A DNA stretch of 64,000 nt from JAXGOI01 sp040767605 (GTDB lineage: Bacteria > Bacillota > Dehalobacteriia > UBA4068). The position numbers and the translations under genes were made by a program. Below, one piece after another: positions 16,093 through 24,125 of this stretch. Each line of letters opens with the position of its first letter. The stretch's first letter is position 1. Under the pieces are notes generated by a model, which worked only from the letters and a program-made list of their open reading frames with translations, made no database searches and was not told the DNA's origin. Location of the stretch: NCBI GenBank assembly GCA_040767605.1, contig JAXGOI010000001.1, positions 1,240,001 through 1,304,000 on the forward strand, written 5' to 3'.

Positions 16093-16925
16093 TGAAGGAT
16101 GCCGGATATAATTATCAGCCCGGGGATATGTCTCATCCTTCGGCTGTTTCCAAGCTTAATCTAACTATAGAAAATAATGAGTTTACCGCCCTTATAGGCC
16201 ATAGCGGCTCAGGTAAAAGTACCCTGGCCATGCTTTTGGCCGGTCTTTATTTGCCTACTCAGGGGCAGGTTTTAATGGACGGTAAGCCTGCTGTTAAAAA
16301 TTCGGTTTTCCCCGGGGCGGGGGTGGTCTTTCAATACCCGGAGCAGCAATTATTCGGGGAAACTGTTTATGAGGAAGTGGCATTTGGCCCCAAGAATTTC
16401 GGCCTTTCCGGCCGCAAGCTGGAGGAGGCCATTAAAAACGCTTTAATTGCGGTTAATTTAAATCCGGAGCTTTTTTTGCCCCGTTCCCCCTTTACATTAA
16501 GCGGGGGAGAAAAACGCCGGGTGGCTTTAGCCTGCGTTTTAGCCGCCGGGGCTAAACTGCTTATTTTTGACGAGCCCAGCGCCGGATTGGATGAAAAAGG
16601 CCGCCAATGGATTATAGATTTAGCTAAAAAAGAGCATAAAAAAGGGAAAACCATTATTTGGATTTCCCATAATATGGATGAGGTAGCCCAATTAGCCAAA
16701 AGAATTCTTGTTTTAGATAAAGGACAATTAGCGGCAGACGGCAGCCCTCTAGAGGTTTTTGCCAAGGAGGAATATTTAAAATCTCTGGGGCTTTCCATTC
16801 CTCAGGCGGCCTCCCTTTTGCGGCGCTTAAAAAAGCGCGGCCTGAATATTCCCGCCCTGGGCCTTAACGAGGATGAGGCTTATTTAGAAATTATGAGCCT
16901 TAAGGGGGGTGAAGGCCGTGCTTAA
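16080..16925 (+). CDS. ecfA2: ECF transporter ATPase EcfA2
   Basis: Second ATP-binding subunit (281 aa) of the ECF module. Walker A GHSGSGKST is at about residues 40-48, the signature is LSGGEKRRVALA and Walker B is LLIFDEPSAGLD. The H-loop ISHNMDEV has its histidine, unlike EcfA1. The C-terminal extension after the ATPase core is typical of EcfA. Start overlaps the end of ecfA1 and its end overlaps ecfT, indicating a tightly coupled operon. Confidence 0.96.
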   Translation: MRILMKDAGYNYQPGDMSHPSAVSKLNLTIENNEFTALIGHSGSGKSTLAMLLAGLYLPTQGQVLMDGKPAVKNSVFPGAGVVFQYPEQQLFGETVYEEVAFGPKNFGLSGRKLEEAIKNALIAVNLNPELFLPRSPFTLSGGEKRRVALACVLAAGAKLLIFDEPSAGLDEKGRQWIIDLAKKEHKKGKTIIWISHNMDEVAQLAKRILVLDKGQLAADGSPLEVFAKEEYLKSLGLSIPQAASLLRRLKKRGLNIPALGLNEDEAYLEIMSLKGGEGRA

Positions 16926-17733
16926 AGACGGTTTGCTTATAGGCCAATACCATCAGGCATCTTCACCTATTCATAATTTAGATTCCCGGAGCAAGCTTAT
17001 TGCGGCAATTATTTATATGGTTTGCCTTTTTACCGCTAATGCTGCCGAAGACTATATTTTATTAACGGCGGTTTTTATCGCCGCGGTGTTTTTGTCTAAA
17101 ATTCCCCTGGTTAAGCTGTGGCGGGGGATGAAAATGATTTTTATTTTTGTTGCCTTAACCGTTATTTTTAATATATTTTTAATCCCCGGGGAAGAATTAT
17201 GGCGCTGGGGTTTTTTAAAAATTACCAAAGAAGGGCTTATGCAGGGTTTTTTAATGGGCCTTAGAATTTTGCTTTTAATTGCCTTCGGCACTTTGCTTAC
17301 CCTTTCAACCAAGCCTATGGATTTAACCGACGGTATGGAAAGGCTTATGTCTCCTTTATCCAAAATTGGCGTGCCCACCCATGAAATTGCCATGATAATG
17401 TCTATCGCTTTACGTTTTATCCCCACCATTTTAGAGGAGCTGGAGCGTATAATGCTGGCTCAAAGGGCCAGAGGAGCAGACTTCAGCTCTAAAAATATAA
17501 AAAACAGAATTAAGCAGCTTTTGCCTCTTTTGGTACCCCTTTTTGTTTCAGCCTTTCGCCGGGCAGATGAGCTTGCCGAGGCCATGGAGGCAAAATGCTA
17601 TACCGGCGGAAAAGGCCGCAGCCATTGGCGCCGCAGCCGCTGGCAATTTAAAGATACCCTTACCGTAATGCTTTTTGCTTTGCTTTTTAGCGTTTTATTT
17701 TTAAAGCGCCTGGGTTTGGGGGGCTTTTTATGA
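16918..17733 (+). CDS. ecfT: ECF transporter transmembrane subunit EcfT
   Basis: Scaffold membrane protein (271 aa from GTG 16918; 274 from GTG 16909) that couples the EcfA ATPases to S components. It begins LLIGQYHQASSPIHNLDSRS, as in EcfT proteins, has several hydrophobic helices, and carries the A-R-G coupling motif in AQRARGADF. GTG 16918 is preferred because GGGGTGA lies five bases upstream. It overlaps ecfA2 and shares ATGA with truA. No S component is encoded nearby. Confidence 0.95.
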   Translation: MLKDGLLIGQYHQASSPIHNLDSRSKLIAAIIYMVCLFTANAAEDYILLTAVFIAAVFLSKIPLVKLWRGMKMIFIFVALTVIFNIFLIPGEELWRWGFLKITKEGLMQGFLMGLRILLLIAFGTLLTLSTKPMDLTDGMERLMSPLSKIGVPTHEIAMIMSIALRFIPTILEELERIMLAQRARGADFSSKNIKNRIKQLLPLLVPLFVSAFRRADELAEAMEAKCYTGGKGRSHWRRSRWQFKDTLTVMLFALLFSVLFLKRLGLGGFL

Positions 17734-18512
17734 GGGTTAAGCTGAAAATAGCCTATGACGGCAGCGATTATATAGGCTGGCAAAAACAGCCTAGCCATCA
17801 TGGCAAAAGTGTGGAAGGGGTGCTTTCCAAGGCTTTATCTGTTTTACTGCGGGAAGAAATTATTCTCTGCGCCTCCGGCCGCACCGATGCCGGGGTTCAT
17901 GCCCTGGGGCAAGTGGCCCATTTTAATACTCAAAAACCCCTGCCGCCGGAAAATATCCCTCGGGCTGTTAACCGCCTGCTGCCGGAAAGTATCAGAATTC
18001 TTGAGGCCCAAAAGACCGATGAGGATTTCCATGCCAGAAAAAGCGCCCTTTTAAAAACATACCGCTATACCCTAAGTATGGCCAAAAATGCCCGGGATAT
18101 AATTTTTGGCGGCCGCTATTTTTGGCCTTTAGGCAAAGAGCTGGATTTAGAGGCTATGGCGGCGGCCTCTGAATATATTTTAGGGGAGCATGATTTTATT
18201 TATTTCTCGGTTACCGGGCGCCCGGTTATAAGCTCCCTAAGGAATATAAGTAAGCTAAAGATTTTTACCCCCCAAGAGCAGGGCTTCTTCCCCTGGCAGC
18301 AAATACCGGAGCCCCTTTGCCTAGAGATTACGGCAAACGGCTTTCTTTATAAAATGGTAAGGCTTATTACTGCCCGTCTGGTGGAGGTGGGCCTGCATAA
18401 GCTGGAGCCGGGAGATATTCAAAGGCTTTTAAAGGGAGAAAGCTTTCCCGCAGCCGCCCCCGCTCCCGCCAGAGGCCTGATGCTTATTAATGTTAAATAC
18501 CCCGAAAATTAA
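17730..18512 (+). CDS. truA: tRNA pseudouridine(38-40) synthase TruA
   Basis: TruA (260 aa) isomerises uridines 38-40 in the anticodon stem-loop of tRNAs. The catalytic aspartate is D53 in CASGRTDAGVHALGQ. Further family sequence is TYRYTLS and GNGFLYKMVR-like ANGFLYKMVRLITARLV. ATG overlaps the ecfT stop by four bases. The location between ecfT and rplM is conserved in Bacillota. Confidence 0.97.
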   Translation: MRVKLKIAYDGSDYIGWQKQPSHHGKSVEGVLSKALSVLLREEIILCASGRTDAGVHALGQVAHFNTQKPLPPENIPRAVNRLLPESIRILEAQKTDEDFHARKSALLKTYRYTLSMAKNARDIIFGGRYFWPLGKELDLEAMAAASEYILGEHDFIYFSVTGRPVISSLRNISKLKIFTPQEQGFFPWQQIPEPLCLEITANGFLYKMVRLITARLVEVGLHKLEPGDIQRLLKGESFPAAAPAPARGLMLINVKYPEN

Positions 18513-18561
18513 GAGGGCTCTAAAAAAAGCCTGTTAAAATAAAGCTTTTAATACTTTCCTC

Positions 18562-18590
18562 TTGACAAGAGCCATGGGTAAATATATAAT
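18562..18590 (+). promoter_or_regulatory. Sigma-A promoter of rplM-rpsI
   Basis: Consensus -35 TTGACA (18562-18567), 17-nt spacer, and -10 TATAAT (18585-18590). Transcription should begin near 18597, leaving an approximately 135-nt leader before rplM. Confidence 0.9.
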
Positions 18591-18596
18591 ATTTAG

Positions 18597-18640
18597 GTAG
18601 CGCTTTCGTCTTCTGCCCCGTTGGCGAATGGCGCTTTGCA
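18597..18640 (+). promoter_or_regulatory. Candidate L13 autoregulatory leader
   Basis: Right after the promoter, AGCGC (18599-18603) pairs with GCGCT (18631-18635), and inside it TTCG (18605-18608) pairs with CGAA (18625-18628). The position, promoter-proximal and upstream of rplM-rpsI, fits the L13 ribosomal leader known from Bacillota. The assignment to that family is inferred from position and simple pairing only. Confidence 0.55.
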
Positions 18641-18732
18641 CTGAATTAAGCTAAAAAAAGAAAAAATAAAATTAAAAAGTAATTAAAAAGCGGCAAATAT
18701 TGAAGCTTTGAAGATTTAAGGAGGTAATTGAC

Positions 18733-19161
18733 TTGGGTACTTATATGGCCAAGCCAGCGGATATCCAAAGGAATTGGTATATCCTTGATGCTGCGGATAA
18801 ACCTCTTGGCCGGCTGGCAACTGAGGCCGCCCGGATTTTAAGAGGCAAGCATAAACCTATTTTTACCCCCCATATTGATACCGGGGATTTTGTGATTATT
18901 CTTAATGCCGATAAAGTTAAGCTTACCGGCAATAAGCTTACCCAGAAGAAATTATATCGCCACACTTCTTACCCGGGCGGTTTAAAAGAGATTCGCTACG
19001 ACGAGCTTTTGGCTAAAAGGCCTGTTTTGGCAGTGGAGAAGGCCGTTAAAGGTATGCTGCCCCATAATAAATTGGGCAGGGCCAGTTCTTCCAAGCTTAA
19101 AGTTTATGTTGGCGGCGAGCATCCCCATGCCGCGCAAAAGCCCCAAAATTGGGAATTTTAA
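18733..19161 (+). CDS. rplM: 50S ribosomal protein L13
   Basis: L13 (142 aa), an early assembly protein. The N-terminus GTYMAKPADIQRNWYILDAA and the segment LGRLATEAARILRGKHKP are typical. The TTG at 18733 is chosen because GGAGGT lies seven bases upstream and because L13 proteins normally begin with the T-Y-M-A motif, which an ATG at 18745 would remove. Forms a two-gene operon with rpsI. Confidence 0.96.
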   Translation: MGTYMAKPADIQRNWYILDAADKPLGRLATEAARILRGKHKPIFTPHIDTGDFVIILNADKVKLTGNKLTQKKLYRHTSYPGGLKEIRYDELLAKRPVLAVEKAVKGMLPHNKLGRASSSKLKVYVGGEHPHAAQKPQNWEF

Positions 19162-19184
19162 GGTAAAGAAGGGAGGATAAAAAA

Positions 19185-19580
19185 GTGGCTCAAGGAATAA
19201 AATTTTACGGCACCGGCCGCAGGAAGAATGCTATTGCAAAAGTATGGCTTACCCCCGGCAGCGGTACCGTTACCATTAATAAAAGAGAGCTGGGGGAATA
19301 CTTCGGCAAAAAAACTTTGGAAATGATAGTGCGCCAGCCTTTGGAGCTAACCTCCACTTCGGGCAAATACGATGTAATTGCCAGTGTTCATGGGGGGGGC
19401 ACCACCGGCCAGGCCGGAGCGGTACGCCATGGTATTACCAGAGCTTTATGTATAGCAGACGGCGAGTTGCGCCCCGCTTTAAGCGCGGCCGGCTTTGTTA
19501 CCCGCGACCCAAGAATGAAAGAGAGACGCAAATACGGCTTGAAAAAAGCCAGAAAAGCCAGTCAGTTCTCCAAACGTTAA
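19185..19580 (+). CDS. rpsI: 30S ribosomal protein S9
   Basis: S9 (131 aa), whose C-terminal tail reaches the P-site tRNA. The tail KARKASQFSKR, ending in SKR, and the motif YGTGRRKNAIAKVWL are diagnostic. GTG start with GGGAGG upstream. Ends in a strong terminator. Confidence 0.98.
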   Translation: MAQGIKFYGTGRRKNAIAKVWLTPGSGTVTINKRELGEYFGKKTLEMIVRQPLELTSTSGKYDVIASVHGGGTTGQAGAVRHGITRALCIADGELRPALSAAGFVTRDPRMKERRKYGLKKARKASQFSKR

Positions 19581-19584
19581 AATG

Positions 19585-19610
19585 GCGCACCTTTCGGTGC
19601 GCTTTTTTGT
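19585..19610 (+). terminator. Rho-independent terminator after rpsI
   Basis: GCGCACC (19585-19591) pairs with GGTGCGC (19596-19602), loop TTTC, followed by six T. Closes rplM-rpsI. Confidence 0.93.
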
Positions 19611-19754
19611 TTTTCCATTGTTTGCTTTTGCTTTAAAGTTTAAAGCGTCTTGCCTTTTGAAGGATAACGCCGTTAAACGGCGAATATTCAAGGGTCCGCC
19701 GGATTAGGCTAAAAAATTAAAGAGCCCAAGGGCATAGGGTAAAAGGAGCAGCAA

Positions 19755-20276
19755 ATGAATAAAAATAATAATGATGATTATAATAAGCTTACTCATATAG
19801 ATGCTAAGGGCAGGGCTAAAATGGTGGATGTTTCCGCCAAAGGGGAAACCCGCCGCCTGGCTGTTGCCAGAGGCTGGGTAGAAATGGCCCCGGAAACCCT
19901 TAAAACTATAATGGGCGGCGGCATAAAAAAAGGGGATGTTTTGGGGGTGGCGCAGGTTGCGGGTATTATGGCCGCCAAACGCACCCATGAGCTTATTCCC
20001 ATGTGCCATACTTTGCTTTTAACCGGGATTGAAATGGATTTTAAATTTAATATTCCCCAAAACAGGCTGGAAATTGAAGCCAGGGTAAGCAATATCGGCC
20101 AAACCGGTGTGGAAATTGAGGCCCTTATGGCCGTATCCGTAGCCGGGCTTACGGTATATGATATGTGTAAGGCCATAGACCGGGGAATGATAATCGGAGA
20201 TATTCGCCTAATTGAAAAAAGCGGGGGTAATAGCGGCACGTTTATAAGAGGAGGCGAGGAAAAATGGCAGAAATAG
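19755..20276 (+). CDS. moaC: Cyclic pyranopterin monophosphate synthase MoaC
   Basis: MoaC (173 aa) converts 3',8-cyclo-7,8-dihydro-GTP to cyclic pyranopterin monophosphate in molybdenum cofactor synthesis. Family motifs are THIDAKGRAKMVDVS, KRTHELIPMCHTLLLTG and VEIEALMAVSVAGLTVYDMC. ATG preceded by AAAAGGAG. Overlaps the next gene by 13 nt. No Moco riboswitch was recognised in its 146-nt upstream region. moaA and moeA are not in this window. Confidence 0.96.
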   Translation: MNKNNNDDYNKLTHIDAKGRAKMVDVSAKGETRRLAVARGWVEMAPETLKTIMGGGIKKGDVLGVAQVAGIMAAKRTHELIPMCHTLLLTGIEMDFKFNIPQNRLEIEARVSNIGQTGVEIEALMAVSVAGLTVYDMCKAIDRGMIIGDIRLIEKSGGNSGTFIRGGEEKWQK

Positions 20277-21193
20277 TTGCCGTCTGCGGCAGTGAAAAAA
20301 AGGGAATGCGGAAAAAAGACCGGGGCCGGGCCAATTTAATTGTGGAATTCGGCATGGAAAATGATGCCCATGCCGCCTATGGCAATCATCGCCAAGTAAG
20401 CCTTTTAGCCCTGGAAAGTATAGAAAAAATGCAGGCCAAAGGGTTAAATGTTGGCTGCGGTGATTTTGCCGAAAATATAACAACAAAGGGTATAGAGCTT
20501 TATACCCTGCCCCTTGGCGCCAGGCTGCGCCTGGGTCAGGAGGCTATCGGTGAAATCAGCCAAATAGGCAAGGAATGCCATAATCATTGCGCCATTTATA
20601 TTCAGGCCGGGGATTGCGTTATGCCCCGGGAGGGGATATTTATCCGGGTTTTAAAGGGCGGAGAAATAAAAAACGGGGATGAAATTAAGGTGGAGGATAT
20701 TCTTACGGCGGGTATTCTTACCGTAAGCGATAAAGGCTCAAAGGGAGAAAGGCCCGATGAAAGCGGGCCCCTTTTAAAAGCTCTTCTTAAAGAGGCCGGC
20801 TTTGAGGTTTTGGAAGAAAAAATTGTCTCAGACGATAAAGAAGAAATCAAAAAGGCCTTAATAAACTGGGCCGATATTCGCCCTCTGGATTTAATTTTAA
20901 CCAGCGGCGGCACCGGATTTTCCCCAAGGGATAATACCCCGGAGGCTACTCTGGAAGCGGCGGAAAAATTGGTCCCCGGGCTTTGCGAGGCCATGCGCTA
21001 TAAAAGCCTGGAGAAAACCCCCCATGCCATGCTTTCAAGAAGTGTTGCCGGAATCCGCAAAAAAAGCCTGCTTATAAACCTTCCGGGGAGCCCAAGGGCT
21101 GCCAAGGAAAATTTGGAGGTAATTTTACCCGCCTTAAATCATGGTCTTAAAATAATTCAGGGTAAAACCGGGGAATGCGCCCGCCCCTTATAA
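20264..21193 (+). CDS. MOSC-MogA/MoaB fusion protein (molybdenum cofactor)
   Basis: Two-domain protein (309 aa). Residues 1 to about 145 form a MOSC domain (AVCGSEKKGMRKK, GCGDFAENITTKG, IGKECHNHCAIY), a fold used for sulfur or Moco handling. Residues about 150-309 form a MogA/MoaB molybdopterin adenylyltransferase domain (LTVSDKGSKGERPDESGPLL, LTSGGTGFSPRDNTPEAT). The MogA step activates molybdopterin by adenylation. Such fusions occur in clostridial genomes. Overlap with moaC supports a shared Moco role; the MOSC substrate is unknown. Confidence 0.9.
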   Translation: MAEIVAVCGSEKKGMRKKDRGRANLIVEFGMENDAHAAYGNHRQVSLLALESIEKMQAKGLNVGCGDFAENITTKGIELYTLPLGARLRLGQEAIGEISQIGKECHNHCAIYIQAGDCVMPREGIFIRVLKGGEIKNGDEIKVEDILTAGILTVSDKGSKGERPDESGPLLKALLKEAGFEVLEEKIVSDDKEEIKKALINWADIRPLDLILTSGGTGFSPRDNTPEATLEAAEKLVPGLCEAMRYKSLEKTPHAMLSRSVAGIRKKSLLINLPGSPRAAKENLEVILPALNHGLKIIQGKTGECARPL

Positions 21194-21238
21194 ATAAAAA
21201 TATATTTGCCTTAACTTTAATAAAAGATTTGAAGATTT

Positions 21239-21276
21239 AACCCTCTGCCGGTAAAATCAGGCGGGGGTTTTATTTT
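21239..21276 (+). terminator. Terminator after the MOSC-MogA gene
   Basis: AACCCTC (21239-21245) and GCC (21247-21249) pair with GGC (21260-21262) and GGGGGTT (21263-21269) with one bulge, followed by TTATTTT. Confidence 0.75.
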
Positions 21277-21429
21277 AAATTTACTAAAAAGCTGATTGTT
21301 TTTTTATAAAGCATACCCTAAAAAGTCGCTATATTAAGCCCTATTAGCCCGGCTTTATAGTTAAAAGCTAAATTGCCCCTTGTAATGTTATGCCTTTAAA
21401 AAGCATATTCTGAAAGGGGAGGTGGGGCT

Positions 21430-22155
21430 GTGAGGCATATAAAATCCGCCAGGTTTTATATTTTTAACCTTAATTATAAAATATTTACGGGTATAATTAT
21501 TTTTCTTGCTCTGGGGCTTATACTTTCCTGCCGTTTGGGGATAAAGGCCGAGAACGAAAGCCGGGAGGTTATTTCCTGGGCTATGGCGGGTAAACTTATA
21601 ATTATCGACCCCGGCCATGGCGGAACAGACCCCGGTGTGGTTAGCCCCGGTGGCCTTTTAGAAAAAGAGCTTAATATGACAATTGCTCGTTATTTAGGGG
21701 AATTATTGCGCTATAGCGGCGCGGAAATTATCTTTACCAGAGAAGGCGATACGCCCCTTGCCGCCGGAAAAAGAGAGGATCTTTGCGCCCGGGCCCAATT
21801 AGCCCTGGATAATCCGGCCGCAGCTTTTATAAGCCTGCACGGTAATTCCTTCCCCTTGCAGCCCTCTCAAAAGGGGGCCCAGGTTTTTTATTCCGCCCTA
21901 AACCCCGCAGGGCGGGAGCTTGCCATGGCTGTTCAGGGCTGTTTATCCTCTCCCCCTATGGAAAGCAGGCGCAAGGCCCTGCCCCATAGCAGCTCTTATT
22001 TACTAAAAAATATAAAAATCCCGGCAATAATAATCGAGGCGGGCTTTTTCTCTAATCCGGAAGAAGAAAAGCTCCTGCAGCAGCCGGAATATCAATGGCA
22101 ATTGGCCTATGGAATATTTATGGGCATAGTAGATTTTTTTGCCCGGGAGGCTTAG
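21430..22155 (+). CDS. cwlD: N-acetylmuramoyl-L-alanine amidase, CwlD-like
   Basis: Amidase_3-type cell-wall hydrolase (241 aa). A hydrophobic N-terminal segment (about residues 17-38) suggests a signal anchor or export. Zinc/catalytic motifs are IIDPGHGGTDPG, ISLHGNSF and IIIEAGFFSNPEEE. In spore formers CwlD acts on cortex peptidoglycan to produce muramic lactam; this size and single-domain layout fit CwlD, but a vegetative amidase is possible. GTG start with GGGGAGGTGG upstream. Stands alone between terminators. Confidence 0.82.
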   Translation: MRHIKSARFYIFNLNYKIFTGIIIFLALGLILSCRLGIKAENESREVISWAMAGKLIIIDPGHGGTDPGVVSPGGLLEKELNMTIARYLGELLRYSGAEIIFTREGDTPLAAGKREDLCARAQLALDNPAAAFISLHGNSFPLQPSQKGAQVFYSALNPAGRELAMAVQGCLSSPPMESRRKALPHSSSYLLKNIKIPAIIIEAGFFSNPEEEKLLQQPEYQWQLAYGIFMGIVDFFAREA

Positions 22156-22235
22156 CTGAATAAAGCGCTAAAAATGCCTAAAGCCAAAGCCATAGGGAGG
22201 AAATAGAATAAAAAAATAAAATATAATATAAAAAT

Positions 22236-22276
22236 AAAGCAATTAAGGCTGTTTTAGCTTTATCCCTAATTGCTTT
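22236..22276. other. Inverted repeat upstream of the alkyltransferase gene
   Basis: AAAGCAATTA (22236-22245) pairs with TAATTGCTTT (22267-22276), with extra GG/CC pairing inside. There is no U-run on the plus strand; the T-rich side lies on the minus strand, where no gene ends. Possible operator or terminator remnant. Confidence 0.35.
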
Positions 22277-22308
22277 AGAGTAAAAAAGGACAAGTTAGGA
22301 GTTTTAAT

Positions 22309-22818
22309 ATGAGGGAAATACCTTCTGCTTACAAGACGGAGCAGGGAGCTTTTAATACCTCCTGGGGTTTAATGTTTGCAATTTGGCAAAATGGAGTTCT
22401 TTATTCTCTGAGCCTGCCGGCCAAGGGGGAAAAAAATATAGATAAGCCGGAAGCCGGCAGTTTTTTATGGCGCTTGGCCGCCGAGGTTGAGGAGTATTTT
22501 GCCGGTAAAAGAAAGGCTTTTTCTATCCCCTATTTTATTCCCCAGGCTCCCGATTTTTACAGCAAAATTTGGCGCCAATGCGCTAAAATTCCCTATGGGG
22601 AAATAATCAGCTATGGGGAATTGGCGGCTCTTGGCGGCAATCCCAAAGCCGCCAGGGCGGCGGGGGGCGCCATGGGCAATAACCCTTTGCCGCTTTTAGT
22701 CCCCTGCCACAGGGTTGTGGGGGCAAAGGCTTCTTTAGGGGGGTTTTCCAGATCCCGCGGCGGGGCTGCCTTAGAGCTTAAAAAACGCCTTTTAAATTTA
22801 GAGGGGCATAATTTTTAA
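22309..22818 (+). CDS. ogt: Methylated-DNA--[protein]-cysteine S-methyltransferase
   Basis: Suicide repair enzyme (169 aa) that transfers the alkyl group of O6-alkylguanine to its own cysteine. The acceptor is C133 in LVPCHRVVG; the helix-turn-helix arginine-finger region is IPYGEIISYGELAALGG. The length matches Ogt-type single-domain enzymes. ATG start with TTAGGAG upstream. Single gene. Confidence 0.93.
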   Translation: MREIPSAYKTEQGAFNTSWGLMFAIWQNGVLYSLSLPAKGEKNIDKPEAGSFLWRLAAEVEEYFAGKRKAFSIPYFIPQAPDFYSKIWRQCAKIPYGEIISYGELAALGGNPKAARAAGGAMGNNPLPLLVPCHRVVGAKASLGGFSRSRGGAALELKKRLLNLEGHNF

Positions 22819-22875
22819 TAAAAGGAAATGCATAAAAACAGGCATAATGTATATTCTTTAGGCGGTTTTTAAAAA

Positions 22876-22896
22876 GCATTTATTCATTTATGCAAG
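22876..22896. promoter_or_regulatory. Candidate ArgR operator upstream of argC
   Basis: Imperfect palindrome with outer arms GCAT (22876-22879) and ATGC, and a centre TTATTCATTT; the reverse strand reads like the Bacillus ARG box (CATGAATAAAAATKCAAK). It lies about 50 nt upstream of the argC -35. The arg context supports it, but argR is not in the window. Confidence 0.35.
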
Positions 22897-22943
22897 CGTA
22901 TATGCGTAAATCAAAATGATTTTAGGGTTATTATAAATTATCC

Positions 22944-22972
22944 TTGCATTATTATTCAACATAGTTTATAAT
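22944..22972 (+). promoter_or_regulatory. Sigma-A promoter of the arg operon
   Basis: -35 TTGCAT (22944-22949), 17-nt spacer, -10 TATAAT (22967-22972), 30 nt upstream of argC. Confidence 0.85.
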
Positions 22973-23002
22973 TAACTATGAGAAAAAACGGAAGGTGATA
23001 AT

Positions 23003-24043
23003 ATGCTTAAAGCTTCTATTATTGGCGCCAGCGGCTATGCCGGAGGAGAGCTGCTGCGCCTTTTATTAAATCATGGCGGTATTGAAATAGCCCATTTAGT
23101 CGGCTTCAGCAGCGCCGGGGAGGATATAGACGCCCTCTTCCCTTATTTAGAGGGAATGGAAAATAAAAAAATAAGCAGCCTGGATATGGATATCCTTGCT
23201 AAAGACAGCGATATTGTCTTTATGGCAATGCCCCATGGCCAGGCGGTTGAGCCGGCTATGGCGGCTTTGGCCAAGGGTAAAAAAGTTATTGATATCGGGG
23301 CGGATTTCCGCTTTAAAGACGCTAATATATATGAAAAATGGTATAAGGTTAAACATGGCAATCATGAATTATCCGCCTCCGCCGTTTACGGCCTGCCGGA
23401 ATTATACCGCAATAAAATTAAAGGAGCCTCTTTAGTGGCAAACCCCGGCTGCTACCCCACGGCCTCTATTTTGGCCCTTTACCCCCTGCTTAAGGCCGGT
23501 ATAATTAAGCAGGACAGCATAATTATAGATGCAAAATCCGGCATATCCGGGGCAGGGAGAAAGCCCTCTTCCGGGAATATCTATTGTGAGGCGGCGGAAA
23601 GCCTTAAGGCCTATAATGTTGCTCATCATCGCCATACTCCTGAAATAGAGCAAATTTTAAGCGATGTTTCTGGCATGGAGCAATTAATAAGCTTTACCCC
23701 CCATCTTGCTCCAATGAGCCGGGGGATTTTAGTAACGGTTTATGCCCAGCTTAATTGCCCTGCCCAAAGCAAAGATTTAAATACGCTTTTCCAAATGACA
23801 TATAAAGACGAAAAATTTGTTAAAGTTCATAAAGAGGGTAATTGGCCCCAAACAAAATGGGCAACCGGAACAAATTTTTGCCATTTAGCCCTGACTTATG
23901 ACAGCCGGACAAAAAGGGTAATAATAACCGGCGCCATCGATAATTTAATTAAGGGGGCGGCAGGCCAGGCCATACAAAATATGAACCTTATGTTCGGCCT
24001 TCCGGAGCATCAGGGTTTGGAATTTACCCCGGTTTTCCCTTAA
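23003..24043 (+). CDS. argC: N-acetyl-gamma-glutamyl-phosphate reductase
   Basis: ArgC (346 aa) reduces N-acetylglutamyl phosphate with NADPH in arginine biosynthesis. The NADP-binding start IIGASGYAGGELLRLL and the catalytic C150 in ANPGCYPTAS are present, as is HRHTPEIEQ. ATG preceded by GGAAGGTGA. First gene of argC-J-B-D-G, behind a good sigma-A promoter. Confidence 0.97.
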   Translation: MLKASIIGASGYAGGELLRLLLNHGGIEIAHLVGFSSAGEDIDALFPYLEGMENKKISSLDMDILAKDSDIVFMAMPHGQAVEPAMAALAKGKKVIDIGADFRFKDANIYEKWYKVKHGNHELSASAVYGLPELYRNKIKGASLVANPGCYPTASILALYPLLKAGIIKQDSIIIDAKSGISGAGRKPSSGNIYCEAAESLKAYNVAHHRHTPEIEQILSDVSGMEQLISFTPHLAPMSRGILVTVYAQLNCPAQSKDLNTLFQMTYKDEKFVKVHKEGNWPQTKWATGTNFCHLALTYDSRTKRVIITGAIDNLIKGAAGQAIQNMNLMFGLPEHQGLEFTPVFP

Positions 24044-24075
24044 AGAATAAATAAAAAAAGTAAATCTATAAAAAC

Positions 24076-24114
24076 AGTATTTTAAGTATTTAAGAGTATT
24101 CTTAATATTTAAAG
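24076..24114. repeat. Degenerate 9-10 bp A/T repeat before argJ
   Basis: AGTATTTTA, AGTATTTAAG, AGTATTCTTA and ATATTTAAAG follow each other in the argC-argJ spacer and run up to the argJ ribosome binding site. The low complexity makes chance possible. Confidence 0.4.
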
Positions 24115-24125
24115 GAGAGTAAAAA

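Noticed and set aside
16367..16798. 143-aa minus-strand frame opposite ecfA2
   Set aside because: Antisense shadow of a well-supported ATPase gene; composition is that of reverse-complemented ABC motifs.
19611..19754. Moco riboswitch upstream of moaC
   Set aside because: Apart from a small CGCCG/CGGCG hairpin, none of the conserved Moco-motif sequence was recognisable and the spacer is short.
19793..20239. Long minus-strand reading frame opposite moaC
   Set aside because: It mirrors moaC codon structure, has no ribosome binding site and shows no family features.
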